DNA of 64,000 nt, taken from assembly GCA_016801845.1 (NCBI GenBank), contig CM028906.1:5286501-5350500 (forward strand), read 5' to 3'. The DNA is from Polydactylus sextarius. Its lineage: Eukaryota; Chordata; Actinopteri; Polynemidae. The notes beneath the pieces were generated by a model, which searched no databases, was not told the origin of the DNA, and saw nothing but the letters and a program-made list of their open reading frames with translations. The number at the start of each line of letters is the position of its first letter. Position 1 is the first letter of the stretch. Positions 62,950 to 64,000 of the stretch are shown in pieces. The translations under genes and the position numbers were made by a program.

Positions 62950-63414
62950 AGTTTTACATATGTTCACTTGACACCAAGAGAAAAATATGATTGGACCTAA
63001 AATGAATAGATTAAGAAAAAACAACCAAAAAAAAAAAAAAAAAAAAACTGACATCAATTACAAATGTTATTAAAACAGTTTAGGCCAAATGTACTGTCAT
63101 TTCTGTGTTTTTTCATATAATGATCCATTGATGGCATTTATAATCAATGACAACTTGTATTCTGAACTGTCACATCTTCAATAATTAAACAAAATAAAAT
63201 TGTGATTTTATATTTCCACCAAAAGGAGGCAGCATCCGCTTTCACCTTAATGGTACAGTCTAGTTTGACTCATGAGTTCCCCTCAGCTCACTGTACTACA
63301 AAGGCAAATTTACTGGAACATATCTGTAGGTTAAAATAGTATTATTAAATAGGGAAACTGCATCAGTCATACCAGTGGGTCTTGTAACTACAGATATAAT
63401 GCATAAAAAGCCCA

Positions 63415-63565
63415 TGTTTTCCATCCATGGAGGCTCCTGGCCCACAACCCCGAGGACTGTTGCCAATGCCTCGGTGCCAGACACCACAGGACACCCAAAG
63501 AGGTCCTGTGTCCATGTCCTGATGGGACAGAGCTCCTCTGGTGTCACAAGAGGTTGTTATGTTGT
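63415..63565 (+). repeat. Dispersed fish repeat fragment
   Basis: 'ccgaggactgttgccaatgcctc', 'gccagacaccacaggacaccca', 'gaggtcctgtgtccatgtcctgatgggacagagct' follow the order of an abundant teleost repeat known to me from many fish sequences. Short open frames on both strands here are parts of this repeat. No family name was checked. Confidence 0.45.
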
Positions 63566-63722
63566 AGCTGTATTGCATCATTAAATTGGAACTAATGTCA
63601 GTGTGTAAGCAATGTTTTGATACAGCAGTGTGTCATATGTATACAACAGTTAACAAGATTTGTGCAGTGGCCTGGCTCTGGCAAGACAAATCTGAGGGAT
63701 TGGAGGAAGTAAAAGTCTGGTG

Positions 63723-63882
<160 letters not shown>

Positions 63883-64000
63883 TATCTGAACCTTCATAAA
63901 TTTATCATTTACTGTCTCTATGTGGATGGACACACGCATGCTTGTGTAGATGTGCAAAACCTGTCTATGGATGTGGTTGGGATGTGCAGTGTGCAAAGTC

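Larger units (their letters stand above)
52900..63170 (+). repeat. Tandem segmental duplication, unit 2 (carries astacin gene B)
   Basis: Collinear with 45790-52880 but about 3 kb longer, because a gypsy element (54810-57800) and a hAT-like element (57981-58656) lie inside it at places with no counterpart in unit 1. The match continues past gene B into the 3' flank (62.9-63.16 kb matches 52.6-52.76 kb). The stretch 53230-54809 holds no recognisable gene, only a CA run at about 53632-53649. Confidence 0.75.

Noticed and set aside
63296..63584. Protein-coding frames on both strands near the right end
   Set aside because: They lie in a dispersed fish repeat and both strands are open over the same stretch.

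Overview
The window is nuclear DNA of a ray-finned fish, most likely a percomorph-type teleost. The evidence is vertebrate genes with short GT-AG introns, abundant TCTA/TA/CA microsatellites, fish-type dispersed repeats and transposons, and astacin proteases of the fish choriolytic/C6AST group. Exons were read by hand by matching reading frame, splice phase and remembered family motifs. No search was run.

Layout: (1) 1-11.8 kb is gene-free, with a SINE/LINE-tail-like repeat, a long TCTA microsatellite and a perfect hairpin. (2) 11.8-17.5 kb holds fgf7 (+), three coding exons, 202 aa, plus a probable untranslated 5' exon. (3) 17-24.4 kb is intergenic. (4) 24.4-28.1 kb holds dtwd1 (+), four coding exons, with one extra base in exon 2 that breaks the frame. 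(5) 28.2-38.4 kb holds nnt (-), the mitochondrial proton-pumping transhydrogenase, 21 coding exons that sum to an exact 1071-codon reading frame. It lies tail-to-tail with dtwd1. (6) 39.6-45.6 kb is a transposon graveyard: three LINE fragments and two copies of a TA-flanked, Tc1/mariner/IS630-like element, one with a transposase split by an apparent intron. (7) 45.8-63.2 kb is a head-to-tail tandem duplication of about 7 kb. Each unit carries a nine-exon six-cysteine astacin gene (A at 49.2-52.4 kb, B at 59.4-62.7 kb). The second unit was later enlarged by a broken Ty3/gypsy element (54.8-57.8 kb) and a hAT-like non-autonomous element with a perfect 8-bp target duplication. (8) 63.4-64 kb is a dispersed repeat and a second long TCTA microsatellite.

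The genes do not form one pathway. fgf7 is a secreted mesenchymal growth factor, dtwd1 a tRNA-modifying enzyme, nnt a mitochondrial NADPH generator, and the astacins are secreted zinc proteases. The most notable points are the astacin pair (GC-AG intron and signal-peptide frameshift in A; Met-turn and propeptide changes and a stop codon split by an intron in B), the dtwd1 frameshift, the fgf7-dtwd1-nnt linkage, and the protease-integrase order with SCAN-like gag in the gypsy remnant. I found no clearly new multi-gene system.
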